Positions 16,584-25,392 of a stretch of DNA of 64,000 nt are shown here, one piece after another. Origin of the DNA: Prado023 sp963706875 (lineage in GTDB: Bacteria; Actinomycetota; Actinomycetes; S36-B12; CAIYMF01); assembly GCA_963706875.1 (NCBI GenBank), contig CAVPNW010000014.1, positions 124,001 through 188,000 of the forward strand, given 5' to 3'. Position numbers and translations under genes: made by a program. Numbering within the stretch: the first letter of the stretch is position 1; every line of letters starts with the position of its first letter. The notes under the pieces are model-generated. The model did not search any database, was not told the origin of the DNA, and saw only the letters and a list, made by a program, of their open reading frames with translations.

Positions 16584-17942
16584 TCAGGCCCAGTGCGGCG
16601 CCCCGTGCGACAGGACCCGCCAGGCATGGCCGGGCACGAGCAGGACGTCCGGCTCGTGGGCCGCACCCTCGGACTGGACCTCGATCGTGGGGTCTGGCAG
16701 CTCGACCGGGAACGTCTCCGGCTCGTCGGCGATGTTCAGCAGCGTGGTGATCCGACGGCCATGCCCGACCGATGGGGCGACCTGCAGCGCCAGCGCCGTG
16801 TTGGTGACGTGCGCGATGGTTGCCTGGGAACGGGTCATCCAGGGGTGCCGCGACCGCATCTCGATCAGCTGGCGGTGAAGGTGGTGGACCGGCCATCCCC
16901 ATGGGGCCAGCCCGTCGGGGCGGTCCGGGAACATGGGTCGCACGGCCTCGTCGCCGCCGAACCTGTCCTCCTTGGTGCCCCGGAACGCCTGCTCGTCGCC
17001 GTAGTAGACCGACGGGACTCCGGGCAGGGTGAACAGGGCGGCGATCGCGTGTCCGAAGTGGCGCTGGTCCTCGAGGTTGCTGGCGATGCGCGTCGTGTCG
17101 TGGTTGCCGACGAAGGTCAGAGGGGGATGCTCGCTGGCGTACTCGGCCAGCCGCTCGACCTGCCAGGTGAGGTCGAAGTAGTTCCCGTCGTTCAGCGAGC
17201 GCCACAGCGGGCGCCACAGCCCGTAGGCGGTCACCGAGTCGAGTGTGGTCTCGTCGAGGATCTGCGGCGGCTCGCCGTGGATGTACTCGCCGACGAACCA
17301 GGCATCAGGATGCAGGGCGCGCACCCGTGACAGGACCTCGCGCCAGAACGCCGGTGCGACGGCGTAGGCCGCGTCGAGCCGCCAGCCGTCGGCGCCGCGC
17401 GTGAGCCAGTGGTCCATCACGTGGACCACGTAGTTGATCACCGCTGGGTCGTCGTGGTTGAGCGTCACCAGGTTGCCGTGGCCCTCGAAGACGTCGTACT
17501 CGGGCTCACCTCCGGGATCCGGCCAGCGCAGGTCGAACCATCGCGCGGCCTGGGCCCCGGCGCCCTGGGGGTCCGGACCGGCTGCCCGGGCCACCTGGAA
17601 CATGGGATGGCCGTATCCGACGTGGTTGAACACGCCGTCGAGCAGCAGGCGCATGCCGCGGTCGTGGCAGCCGCGCACCAGGGCGTCGAAGTCCCGTTCG
17701 TCGCCGAGTCGGTGGTCGATGTGCAGGTGGTCGGTGGTGTCGTAGCCGTGCGTCTCGGAGGCGAAGATCGGTCCGAGCTGGATTCCGCGGCACCCCAGGT
17801 CATGGGCATAGTCCAGCCAGTTGGACAGGTGCCGGAGCCGGTGCACCACCCCGTGCGCCTGGCCCGACTCGGGCTCGGCACCGGAGAACCCCAGGGGATA
17901 GACGTGCCACCACGTCAGTCCGTCGAGCCACAGGGGTGCCAC
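16584..17942 (-). CDS. Alpha-amylase family (GH13) glycosidase
   Basis: 452 residues, compact for GH13. It has the conserved regions LLLDGVFNHVG (region I), DGWRLDAAYAV (nucleophile Asp), WFVGEYIHG (acid Glu) and FVGNHDTTRI (stabilising Asp), then a short C-terminal beta domain. There is no signal peptide, so it acts in the cytoplasm, perhaps on maltodextrins, cyclodextrins or trehalose-like sugars. The start MAPLWLDGLTWWHVYPLGF resembles cyclomaltodextrinase-like proteins without the N-terminal domain. The specificity is not settled by sequence. Confidence 0.87.
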   Translation of the reverse strand: MAPLWLDGLTWWHVYPLGFSGAEPESGQAHGVVHRLRHLSNWLDYAHDLGCRGIQLGPIFASETHGYDTTDHLHIDHRLGDERDFDALVRGCHDRGMRLLLDGVFNHVGYGHPMFQVARAAGPDPQGAGAQAARWFDLRWPDPGGEPEYDVFEGHGNLVTLNHDDPAVINYVVHVMDHWLTRGADGWRLDAAYAVAPAFWREVLSRVRALHPDAWFVGEYIHGEPPQILDETTLDSVTAYGLWRPLWRSLNDGNYFDLTWQVERLAEYASEHPPLTFVGNHDTTRIASNLEDQRHFGHAIAALFTLPGVPSVYYGDEQAFRGTKEDRFGGDEAVRPMFPDRPDGLAPWGWPVHHLHRQLIEMRSRHPWMTRSQATIAHVTNTALALQVAPSVGHGRRITTLLNIADEPETFPVELPDPTIEVQSEGAAHEPDVLLVPGHAWRVLSHGAPHWA

Positions 17943-17996
17943 GGTGTCGAATCTACGCGGTCGAGGTTCGGGTCTGCTCCCCGGACTCGCCCGTTG

Positions 17997-18023
17997 CGCT
18001 CAATTCGTCACCGAACGTGAGCG
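17997..18023. repeat. Inverted repeat in the divergent amylase / ABC exporter region
   Basis: CGCTCA (17997-18002) mirrors TGAGCG (18018-18023), with TTCG and CGAA continuing the symmetry inside. It lies in the 186-bp region between the divergent amylase and exporter genes. It could be an operator for either gene or for both. Confidence 0.4.
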
Positions 18024-18092
18024 ATTTTCGGTCCGGGGGTGTCACTCGGGTCACTCGTGCACAGGTATTGCACAAGTTGTGGATAAGTTCGC

Positions 18093-18121
18093 TTGACACT
18101 CGGTCGGGGGTCCCGCACACT
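18093..18121 (+). promoter_or_regulatory. Promoter of the ABC exporter operon
   Basis: TTGACA (18093-18098), a 17-bp spacer, then CACACT (18116-18121) and, 7 nt later, the GTG start at 18129. This is the clearest sigma-70-type promoter in the window and predicts a leaderless transcript. Confidence 0.65.
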
Positions 18122-18128
18122 TGATCGT

Positions 18129-19229
18129 GTGAACCTGGCCCTGACCGAGATGAGGCGCGCGAAGCTGCGTTTCGGCCTGCTGACGGCCGCAGTGGCCCTC
18201 CTGGTCTTCCTGATCGTCTTCCTGTCGAGCCTGTCGGGCGCGCTGCTGCGGTCGTTCACCGGTGCCATCGAGTCCCTGCCCGCGGATGGCCTGGTGTACT
18301 CCGAGACTGCGCGGGCCAACATCCAGGCCAGCCGCCTGGAGCCCACCGTCACCGAGCAGGTGGCGGCTGTCGAGGGCGTCTCGGCCGTGGGCCCGCTGGC
18401 GGTCCTCTCGGCCAATGCCACGATCAACGGTGAGCCCGATGAGCTGCAGCTGATCGGGGTGACCCCCGGCAGCCCCAGCCAGCCGGAGGGCCTGCGCCAG
18501 GGGCGCTTCCCGCAGTCGCCGACCGAGGTCGCGGTCGATGCCAGCACCGCCACGGTGGCCCTCGGGGACACCATCCGGGTGAATGGGTCCCAGACCGACC
18601 TGGTCGTCACCGGGACGCTGGTCGGGACGCAGTTCGGCACCGACACGGCCTGGATGACCACCGCGGGTTATGAGGCCCTGCTCACCGAGCTGAACCCCGG
18701 CCTGCCGGCCGTTCCGATCAACGCGGTGGCCTTCACCGTCGACGGGGGAGCCGATGCAGCGGCCGTGGCTGCGCAGGTGCAGCAGGCAGTCGAGGGGACC
18801 CAGGCGCTGGATCGCAGTGCCGCCATCGATGCCATCCCCGGTGTCGAGTCGGTCAGCCAGACGTTCGGCCTGCTGGTCGGCATCACCTACGTCATCGGAG
18901 TCGTCGTCGTGGGCTTCTTCTTCCTGATCCTCACCGTCCAGAAGCTGCGCACCTTCACGCTGCTGCGGGCGTCCGGGGCCTCCACCCGATCGCTTGCCGG
19001 GTCGGTCACCGGGCAGATCACGGCGGTGATCCTGATCGCCTCTGCGATCGCCGTCGCCCTGGCCTGGGGCGCACTGCAGGCCCTGTCCACCGGGCTGCCG
19101 GTCGACATCGACCCGATGACCACGGGCGGGGTCGTCGCGGCGGTCCTGCTCGCCTCCCTGGGAGCAGGGCTGCTCTCCGTGCGGCGCATCGCGAAGCTCG
19201 ACCCGGCGACGGCGGCGGGTGCCCGATGA
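18129..19229 (+). CDS. ABC exporter permease, FtsX/DevC-like (first)
   Basis: 366 residues with the FtsX-type layout. One N-terminal helix (LRFGLLTAAVALLVFLIVFL) is followed by a large extracytoplasmic domain of about 200 residues, then three C-terminal helices beginning FGLLVGITYVIGVVVVGFFFLIL. It starts MNLALTEMRRAK, closely resembling the next permease, so the pair probably arose by duplication and forms a heterodimer. The stop overlaps the next start (ATGA). Confidence 0.85.
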   Translation: MNLALTEMRRAKLRFGLLTAAVALLVFLIVFLSSLSGALLRSFTGAIESLPADGLVYSETARANIQASRLEPTVTEQVAAVEGVSAVGPLAVLSANATINGEPDELQLIGVTPGSPSQPEGLRQGRFPQSPTEVAVDASTATVALGDTIRVNGSQTDLVVTGTLVGTQFGTDTAWMTTAGYEALLTELNPGLPAVPINAVAFTVDGGADAAAVAAQVQQAVEGTQALDRSAAIDAIPGVESVSQTFGLLVGITYVIGVVVVGFFFLILTVQKLRTFTLLRASGASTRSLAGSVTGQITAVILIASAIAVALAWGALQALSTGLPVDIDPMTTGGVVAAVLLASLGAGLLSVRRIAKLDPATAAGAR

Positions 19230-20335
19230 ACCTGGCTGTCGCGGAGTTCCGCCGCGCGAAGGGCCGTTTCGCCTCAATCACGGCTGCCCTGTCGCTGATC
19301 GTGTTCCTCGTGCTGATCCTCGGCGCTCTGGGGGACGGTCTGTTCTTCGGCGGCACCGGCGCGATCCGGTCCAGCACGGCCCAGGCCTACGCCTTCGCCT
19401 CGGACTCCGAGGGCTCGCTGATCCGCTCCCGACTGCCGCTGTCCGCGGAGTCCGAGCTCGAGGCCATCGAGGGCGTCGAGCAGGCCACCGCGATCGGGGC
19501 GCTGATCACGACCACCTCGAGCGTCCCCGGTGGGGCCGATCTCGTCGTGATGGGCTTCGTCCCCGAGGCCGAGCCCGCGGGAGTCCCGGGAACGGTCCTC
19601 GAGGGCCGACTGCCCACCCCTGAGGATCCCTCGGGGGTGGCCGTCGATGTCGCCCTGGCCGATGCCGGACTCGGCCTTGGCACCACGCTCGAGGTCGGCG
19701 GGGTCACCCAGACCGTCGTGGGGGTCGTCGACGACGCGGGCTACCAGGGCCTGCCCACCGCGTGGACCGCGTTGGACACCTACGCCGAGATGCGCACAGC
19801 GGTGCGCCCGGAGTTCGCCGGCCAGCCGGTGGAGCCCTCCGTGTTCGGCCTGGCTCTGGCCGATGGCGTGACGGCGGAGCAGATCACCGCCCCGCCCGGG
19901 ATCGTGGTGGCCAGCACCGAGGAGACCTACCTGTCCATCCCCGGCACCAGGGAGCAGAAGTCCAGCCTCAACGCGATCATCTACGCCAGCCTCGCGGTGG
20001 CCGGGCTCGTCGTGGCGCTGTTCTTCGCCCTGGTCGTGCTGGAGAAGCGGGAGCTGTTCGCCGCACTCAAGGCCCTGGGCGCCTCGACCAGCAAGCTGGG
20101 CAGTGGCGTCGTGCTGCAGGCGATCGGGGCGACCGTGACCGCGGTGATCATCGGGGCCGTCGCCGCGTGGCTCGTCGGCCAGCTGCTCCCGGACAACATC
20201 CCCTTCCTCTTCCGTCCCCAGACCCTGGTCAACTCAGCCGTGCTGACCGTGACCGCAGGAGTCGTGGGCGCCCTACTGTCGCTTCGCCGTATCAGCCGGA
20301 TCGATCCGGCCACCGCCCTAGGAGGCACCCTGTGA
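19226..20335 (+). CDS. ABC exporter permease, FtsX/DevC-like (second)
   Basis: 369 residues, same architecture as the preceding permease: MNLAVAEFRRAKGRF, one helix, a long external domain and three C-terminal helices (IYASLAVAGLVVALFFALVVL and following), ending RRISRIDPATALGG like its partner's RRIAKLDPATAAG. It overlaps both neighbours by 4 nt, indicating tight co-translation. The substrate is unknown. A HlyD-like partner, found in cyanobacterial DevBCA, is absent. Confidence 0.85.
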   Translation: MNLAVAEFRRAKGRFASITAALSLIVFLVLILGALGDGLFFGGTGAIRSSTAQAYAFASDSEGSLIRSRLPLSAESELEAIEGVEQATAIGALITTTSSVPGGADLVVMGFVPEAEPAGVPGTVLEGRLPTPEDPSGVAVDVALADAGLGLGTTLEVGGVTQTVVGVVDDAGYQGLPTAWTALDTYAEMRTAVRPEFAGQPVEPSVFGLALADGVTAEQITAPPGIVVASTEETYLSIPGTREQKSSLNAIIYASLAVAGLVVALFFALVVLEKRELFAALKALGASTSKLGSGVVLQAIGATVTAVIIGAVAAWLVGQLLPDNIPFLFRPQTLVNSAVLTVTAGVVGALLSLRRISRIDPATALGGTL

Positions 20336-21114
20336 CGACCGACGCCACACCCCAGCCCGTCGCCACGGGAATCGACGCGCCGCCGCCCATCCTCACGGTG
20401 GATGCCGTCACCAAGACCTACGGCGAGGGCCACACTGCCGTCACCGCCGTGCACGAGGCGTCCATGCAGGTCGGCGAGGGTGAGTTCGTCTCCCTGCTGG
20501 GTCCCTCGGGCTCGGGCAAGACCACGCTCATCTCGATGATCGGCGGGCTGCTCACGCCGACGTCCGGGACCATCCACGTCGGTGACGTGACGGTCAGCGA
20601 CCTGGACTCCAAGGCGCTGACGACCTTCCGCGCAGAACGTGTGGGGTTCGTCTTCCAGTCCGCCAACCTGGTGCCCTTCCTCACCGCCCGCGAGAACCTG
20701 CTCTGGGTCGCGGGCCTGCGCAAGGAGAAGGGGCGCTCCGCACGCAGGGCGGCCGGCCAGCGCGCGGACCAGCTGCTCGAGGAGCTGGGCCTCTCAGCCC
20801 GGGCCGGCAACGTGCCGGAGAAGCTCTCCGGCGGCGAGCGCCAGCGGGTCGCGATCGGCCGTGCCCTGATGAACGACCCCGACCTCGTCCTTGTCGATGA
20901 GCCCACCGCCGCCCTCGACACCGCGATGGGCCGCCAGGTGGTGCAGCTGCTGCGTCGGGAGATCAAGGACCGGGGCAAGACCGGGATCATGGTCACCCAC
21001 GACCTGCGCATGGTCGAGTACACCGACCGGGTGTTCGAGATCACCGACGGGTTCCTCGAGCTCGGGGGCGACCCGGTCGAGCGCGCGGCCGCCGGGCACG
21101 CCGGAGCTCACTGA
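20332..21114 (+). CDS. ABC exporter ATP-binding protein (LolD/DevA-like)
   Basis: 260 residues. Walker A GPSGSGKTT, Q-loop VFQSANLVPFLT, signature LSGGERQRVAIGRAL, Walker B LVLVDEPTAALD and switch His in VTHDLRM are all intact. It powers the two permeases upstream. I chose the GTG at 20332, which overlaps the permease stop and follows AGGAGG at about 20320. The longer open frame upstream is the permease read in another frame. Confidence 0.9.
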   Translation: MTTDATPQPVATGIDAPPPILTVDAVTKTYGEGHTAVTAVHEASMQVGEGEFVSLLGPSGSGKTTLISMIGGLLTPTSGTIHVGDVTVSDLDSKALTTFRAERVGFVFQSANLVPFLTARENLLWVAGLRKEKGRSARRAAGQRADQLLEELGLSARAGNVPEKLSGGERQRVAIGRALMNDPDLVLVDEPTAALDTAMGRQVVQLLRREIKDRGKTGIMVTHDLRMVEYTDRVFEITDGFLELGGDPVERAAAGHAGAH

Positions 21115-21237
21115 ACGCTGCCACACAGGCTGGCACGGCGGCCAGTTGGCCCGCGAGCACCCCGTTAGCCGGCCGATAGCGTCGTTGATACGTCGCAATT
21201 GCTTGGGTTCGCCTGCTTCGTGGTCGATGATGCCACT

Positions 21238-22494
21238 ATGCGCGTCCCTGCCCTGCGGCCCAAGGCCGGTGTCCTCGCCGTCGTCGCGAGCCTCGCGGCC
21301 ACGACCCTGGGCCTGGTCGCCCCCGCGTCGGCCGTCGAGCCCGAGGTGTACCCGGTGCCGGCCGACGGTGTGCTCCGGATGCAGGGTTCCGGCTGGGGCC
21401 ACGGGCGGGGGATGAGCCAGTGGGGCGCCTACCAGGCCGCGGCCACCGGAGTGCTGCACCCCCAGATCCTGTCGTTCTACTACCCGGGAACAGCCCTGGC
21501 GCCCATGCCCGACGCCCTGGTCCGAGTGCTCCTCGCCTCGGACACCGGTCGTGACCTGGTGGTGCGCGCCACCCCGGGCCTGACCGTGACGCAGGCCGGT
21601 GGTGACCCCATCCAGCTGCCGGTCACCCCCAGCGGCTGCGCCAGCGAGGCGTCCCGGTGGCGGGTCCGTGCCTCCGGCTCCGGGTTGACCCTGGCGGTGT
21701 TCTGCGGCCGTTGGCGCACGGTCGACAAGGTGGCCGGGAACACGCTGGAGTTCGCTGGCCCAGATGGCCTCGTCGGGACCCAGAACGGCTCGGTCCGCCG
21801 GGGCTACCGGGGAACGGTGACCGCGATCCGCACGGGGAGCCGCTCGGTCCAGGTCGTCAACACGCTGCCGATGGAGCTGTACCTGCGCCCGGTGGTCGCT
21901 TCCGAGGTGTCGCCCTCGTGGCCGGTGGAGGCGCTGCGCGCCCAGGCCGTGGCGGCACGCAGCTACGCCGCCCACGAGGCCCTGGGCAAGGCCAAGCGGT
22001 CCTTCGATGTCTTCGACTCCACGCGCTCCCAGGCCTACCCGGGTGCCGTCTGGTATGACTCGGCCTGGCGGGTCGTGCGCTCGCGCGAGCATCCCAACAC
22101 CGATGCCGCCATCGTCGACACCATGGGCCTGCAGCTGACGGTGGGCGGAGTCCCGGCGCTGACCCAGTTCAGCTCGTCCAACGGAGGGGCAACGGCGGCC
22201 ACACCGCTGCCCTACATGGTGACGCAGGCCGACCCGTGGGACTCCACAGCCGCGAAGAACCCCCGCCTGGCGTGGACCGACAGCATCCCCGTCGCACAGC
22301 TTCGGGCTCGCTGCCGAGGTGCTGGTGACATCTCAGCGGTGCGGGTGCTCGCCCGTGAGGGCGCTGGCGCCTGGGGCGGACGGATCTCCCGGATGGAGAT
22401 CGTGGGCACGGCACGCACGTGCACGCTGGCCTCGGACTCCGCGATCCGGTCGACGCTCGGGGTGAACAGCAGCTTCCTGACCTTCACCCCCTGA
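21238..22494 (+). CDS. Secreted SpoIID/LytB-domain protein
   Basis: 418 residues with a clear signal peptide (MRVPALRPKAGVLAVVASLA... ending in ASA near residue 32). The SpoIID domain shows GSGWGHGRGMSQWGAY, EVSPSWPVEALRAQAVAARSYA and FSSSNGGATAA. SpoIID of Bacillus is a lytic transglycosylase acting on denuded glycan; in non-sporulating actinomycetes the domain marks secreted cell-wall-acting proteins. The ATG at 21238 is preferred because it begins the signal peptide. Confidence 0.85.
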   Translation: MRVPALRPKAGVLAVVASLAATTLGLVAPASAVEPEVYPVPADGVLRMQGSGWGHGRGMSQWGAYQAAATGVLHPQILSFYYPGTALAPMPDALVRVLLASDTGRDLVVRATPGLTVTQAGGDPIQLPVTPSGCASEASRWRVRASGSGLTLAVFCGRWRTVDKVAGNTLEFAGPDGLVGTQNGSVRRGYRGTVTAIRTGSRSVQVVNTLPMELYLRPVVASEVSPSWPVEALRAQAVAARSYAAHEALGKAKRSFDVFDSTRSQAYPGAVWYDSAWRVVRSREHPNTDAAIVDTMGLQLTVGGVPALTQFSSSNGGATAATPLPYMVTQADPWDSTAAKNPRLAWTDSIPVAQLRARCRGAGDISAVRVLAREGAGAWGGRISRMEIVGTARTCTLASDSAIRSTLGVNSSFLTFTP

Positions 22495-22557
22495 GCTGGC
22501 ACGCGGTGACGGTCGATCTGGCCGTTCGAATCAACCGAATCGACGACCGGTGGCCGG

Positions 22558-23835
22558 TCAGGGCAGGGGGCTGTCCTTGGCGTCCCTCGGGCTGGCCGGG
22601 GCCTGCTCGTGGTGCGCCTCGTGCTCATGGTGGTTGACGTGCGCCGGGCCCTCGTAGGAGTGCAGGTCGGGGTGCGGCACGGTGTGGTACTGGTGCAGCT
22701 CCTCCTCGCTGGGCAGCATCTCCTCGATGTCGTCGGCGTTCTCCGCGTGCAGCATGAGCCGGCCGGCCCAGACCAGCAGGATGGTGACCGCCGAGAGGCT
22801 GGCGACCCATCCCCACGGGTCCGGGAAGGTCGTGAGCTTGAACGCGACGAATCCGACGACGCCGGCAGCGGGGAGGGTGAAGATCCAGGCGATGACCATC
22901 TCGCCGATCTTGCGCCCGTTGAGCCCGGTGCCTGCGGCGGCCCCGGCACCCATGACCGAGGAGGCGGCTGCCTGGGTCGTGGAGATCGGGACGCCGAGCT
23001 CAGTGGCTCCGAAGATGGACGTCACGGCGCCGATGTTGGCCGCGACCCCGGAGTTGGCGTTCAGCTTGGTGATCCGCAGGCCCATGGTCTCGATGATCTT
23101 CCAGCCGCCCCACATCGTGCCCAGGGCGATCATGGAGTAGGCGCCGAGCTCGACCCACAGCGGGATCCCGGCGTCCACTCCGAGGTAGCCGCCGGCGACC
23201 AGGGCGAAGGCGATCAGGCCCATGGTCTTCTGGGCGTCGTTCGCGCCGTGACCGAAAGACACGGCCGCCGCCGAGATGATCTGCAGCCACTTGAACGGCT
23301 TGGCGTCATCCTTCCAGTGAGTCAGCCTCTGCAGGAGTCCGACGAGGAACATCGCCACGAACGCCACCGTGAAGGCGACCAGAGGGGAGGCGACGATGGC
23401 CAGCGCGGTCTTCTCGACGCTGCTCCACTTGATGACATCGGTGCCGCCGGCCGACAGCCCGGCTCCGATGAGGCCGCCGATCAGGGCGTGGCTCGATGAC
23501 GACGGCATCCCGATCGACCAGGTGAAGTAGTTCCAGAAGATCGCACCGAGCAGGGCGCCGAAGGCGACGCCCAGGCCGACCGGAACCCCGCCGGACTGCA
23601 GGCCGAGCTCCTCGACCTGAACCGTCTTGGCCACCGTGTTGGCGACCGCCGTGCCGACCACGAAGAGGGCCGCGAAGTTGAAGAACGCCGCCATGTAGAC
23701 CGCATGGCGGGGCTTCATGGCCCGGGTGGCCACCACCGTCGAGGTCGAGTTGGCGGCGTCGTGGAACCCATTGGTGAAGTCGAACAGGAGCGCCAGCAGG
23801 ACGACGCCGACGACTGCGACCTGGACCATGTCCAT
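22558..23835 (-). CDS. pit: Inorganic phosphate transporter, PiT family
   Basis: 425 residues and about ten membrane helices. The PiT signatures are duplicated: FDFTNGFHDAANSTSTVVATRAM near the N-terminus and SFGHGANDAQKTMGLIAFAL in the middle, plus the IGMPSSSSHALIGGLIGAGL loop. It imports phosphate (as metal phosphate) with protons. The C-terminal 60 residues are His/Glu-rich (HVNHHEHEAHHEQAP), a possible metal-sensing tail. The ATG at 23835 follows GAGGAGC. Candidate PHO boxes lie 60-134 bp upstream. Confidence 0.92.
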   Translation of the reverse strand: MDMVQVAVVGVVLLALLFDFTNGFHDAANSTSTVVATRAMKPRHAVYMAAFFNFAALFVVGTAVANTVAKTVQVEELGLQSGGVPVGLGVAFGALLGAIFWNYFTWSIGMPSSSSHALIGGLIGAGLSAGGTDVIKWSSVEKTALAIVASPLVAFTVAFVAMFLVGLLQRLTHWKDDAKPFKWLQIISAAAVSFGHGANDAQKTMGLIAFALVAGGYLGVDAGIPLWVELGAYSMIALGTMWGGWKIIETMGLRITKLNANSGVAANIGAVTSIFGATELGVPISTTQAAASSVMGAGAAAGTGLNGRKIGEMVIAWIFTLPAAGVVGFVAFKLTTFPDPWGWVASLSAVTILLVWAGRLMLHAENADDIEEMLPSEEELHQYHTVPHPDLHSYEGPAHVNHHEHEAHHEQAPASPRDAKDSPLP

Positions 23836-23894
23836 TCCGGCTCCTCGTTCCAGAGCTGTGCGGGCACCGCCCGCTGGTCACAGGCTAGGGCTGT

Positions 23895-23916
23895 GTTCGC
23901 CCTCGATTCACCTGCA
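23895..23916. promoter_or_regulatory. Candidate PHO box 1 upstream of pit
   Basis: Two 11-bp units in tandem, GTTCGCCCTCG (23895-23905) and ATTCACCTGCA (23906-23916), resembling the PhoP direct-repeat unit GTTCACC-N4 of actinobacteria. It lies 60-81 bp upstream of the pit start. The units read on the strand opposite to pit. Confidence 0.45.
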
Positions 23917-23947
23917 GGTAACCCACGGCGCGGCATCAGGGCTGTTT

Positions 23948-23969
23948 GTTCATCCTGCGTTCATCTGCT
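23948..23969. promoter_or_regulatory. Candidate PHO box 2 upstream of pit
   Basis: GTTCATCCTGC (23948-23958) directly followed by GTTCATCTGCT (23959-23969): two units sharing GTTCAT with exact 11-bp spacing, the spacing used by PhoP. It lies 113-134 bp upstream of pit and 27 bp past the end of the DUF445 gene, so pit is the likely target. Confidence 0.6.
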
Positions 23970-23995
23970 TGATCCCCGGCGTTCTCCGAACGGGG

Positions 23996-25297
23996 TCAGG
24001 CCAGCTGCGTGAGGGCGTGGATCGCCAGCCCGGCCAGGGCGCCCACCACCGTCCCGTTGATCCGGATGAACTGCAGGTCGCGGCCCACGGCCAGCTCGAT
24101 CCGCTCGGCCGTCTGGGGTCCGTCCCAGCGCTCCACCGTCTCGGTGATCACGCTGGTGAGCTCCACCTTGTAGTCCGAGACGAGCCCGACGATGGTGTCG
24201 GTGATCCAGCCGTCGAGCCTGGCCTGCAGGTCCGGATCAGTGGCCAGGGTCTGACCCAACTGGGCCAGCGCACCCGAGGCCCGGACGCGCAGCTCGCTGC
24301 TGGGGTCGTCTGCGGCCTCGAGCACCACGCGCTGGGCGGTCTCCCAGATGCGCCCCACGGAGCGCTGGACGTCGGGGTGGTTGTACATGTCCACCTTGGC
24401 CCGCTCCACCCGCTCCCGGGTGCTGGGGTTGGCCCGCAGGTCGTCGGCGAACTGGACCAGCATCCGGTCGATCGCGATCCGGACGTCGTGCTGGGGGTCG
24501 TCGCGGATCGCAGCCAGGAAGCGGACCAGCTCCAGGTGGATCTTGTCGCCGACCACACCGTCGACGAACTTGGGCGTCCACGTCGGTGCCTGCTTGGTGA
24601 CCACCTCGATGATGGAGCGCCGGTTGGCCACGACCCAGGCGTACGTGCGGTCGGCCAGGACGTCGACGATCCCGGAGTGGGCACCGTCGGCGACCACCTG
24701 CCCGAGCAGGTGGCCCAGGGCGGGTGACACCTCGGTGTGCTCGACGCGATCGGCGATGAGCCGCTCGATCATGGTGCGCATCTGCTCGTCGTCGAGGACC
24801 GCGATCAGGCCCCGCAGCGCCCGGCCCAGCTCGCCGGCCACGCGGGTGGCGTGGTCGGGATCAGCAAGCCACTCGCCGCCCCGTCGGGTCACCTCTGCTC
24901 CGGTGACCTTCTCGCGCACCACGTCGTCGGCGAGGAAGTGCGTGCCCACGAACTCCCCGAGGGCGGCCCCCATCTGGTCCTTGCGGGTGGGGATGATCGC
25001 CGTGTGCGGGATGGGCAGGCCCAGCGGGTGGCGGAACAGGGCGGTGACCGCGAACCAGTCGGCCAGGGCCCCGACCATGGCTGCCTCGGCGCCGGCCTGC
25101 AGGTAGCCGAGCCACCCGTCCGGGCTCGTCCCGACGGTCACGAGGGTGACGGCGTAGACCACGGCGGCGAGCAGGAACAGCCCGGTGGCCACCGCCTTCA
25201 TCCGGCGCAGCCCGGATCGGCGGGCCTCGTCGGACCCGCCCCACGGGCTGGCCGGCGTGGGCTGGGGCGCATCGGCCGTCGCGGTTGCCGTGCTCAT
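23996..25297 (-). CDS. DUF445 family membrane protein
   Basis: 433 residues. Two hydrophobic segments near the N-terminus (AVATGLFLLAAVVYAVTL and the AGAEAAMVGALADWFAVTALFRHPLGLPIPHTAIIP signature of DUF445/YheB) precede a long charged helical region. A short hydrophobic tail, VVGALAGLAIHAL, closes the protein. The start at ATG 25297 has GGGAGGTGCC before it. The open frame continues to 25648 but with no resemblance to the family. The molecular role of DUF445 is not known. Confidence 0.85.
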   Translation of the reverse strand: MSTATATADAPQPTPASPWGGSDEARRSGLRRMKAVATGLFLLAAVVYAVTLVTVGTSPDGWLGYLQAGAEAAMVGALADWFAVTALFRHPLGLPIPHTAIIPTRKDQMGAALGEFVGTHFLADDVVREKVTGAEVTRRGGEWLADPDHATRVAGELGRALRGLIAVLDDEQMRTMIERLIADRVEHTEVSPALGHLLGQVVADGAHSGIVDVLADRTYAWVVANRRSIIEVVTKQAPTWTPKFVDGVVGDKIHLELVRFLAAIRDDPQHDVRIAIDRMLVQFADDLRANPSTRERVERAKVDMYNHPDVQRSVGRIWETAQRVVLEAADDPSSELRVRASGALAQLGQTLATDPDLQARLDGWITDTIVGLVSDYKVELTSVITETVERWDGPQTAERIELAVGRDLQFIRINGTVVGALAGLAIHALTQLA

Positions 25298-25392
25298 GGC
25301 ACCTCCCGGGGTGTGCTCGGCTTGCGAGTCTAGACGCGGCGCGGGGTGCCGGTGATGGGCCTTGGCTCGGGCGGCGACCTGCGAAGGGCCAG

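Noticed and set aside
22528..22550. GTTCGAATC resembling a tRNA T-loop
   Set aside because: The flanking bases cannot form the T-stem, and no acceptor or anticodon arm is visible around it.
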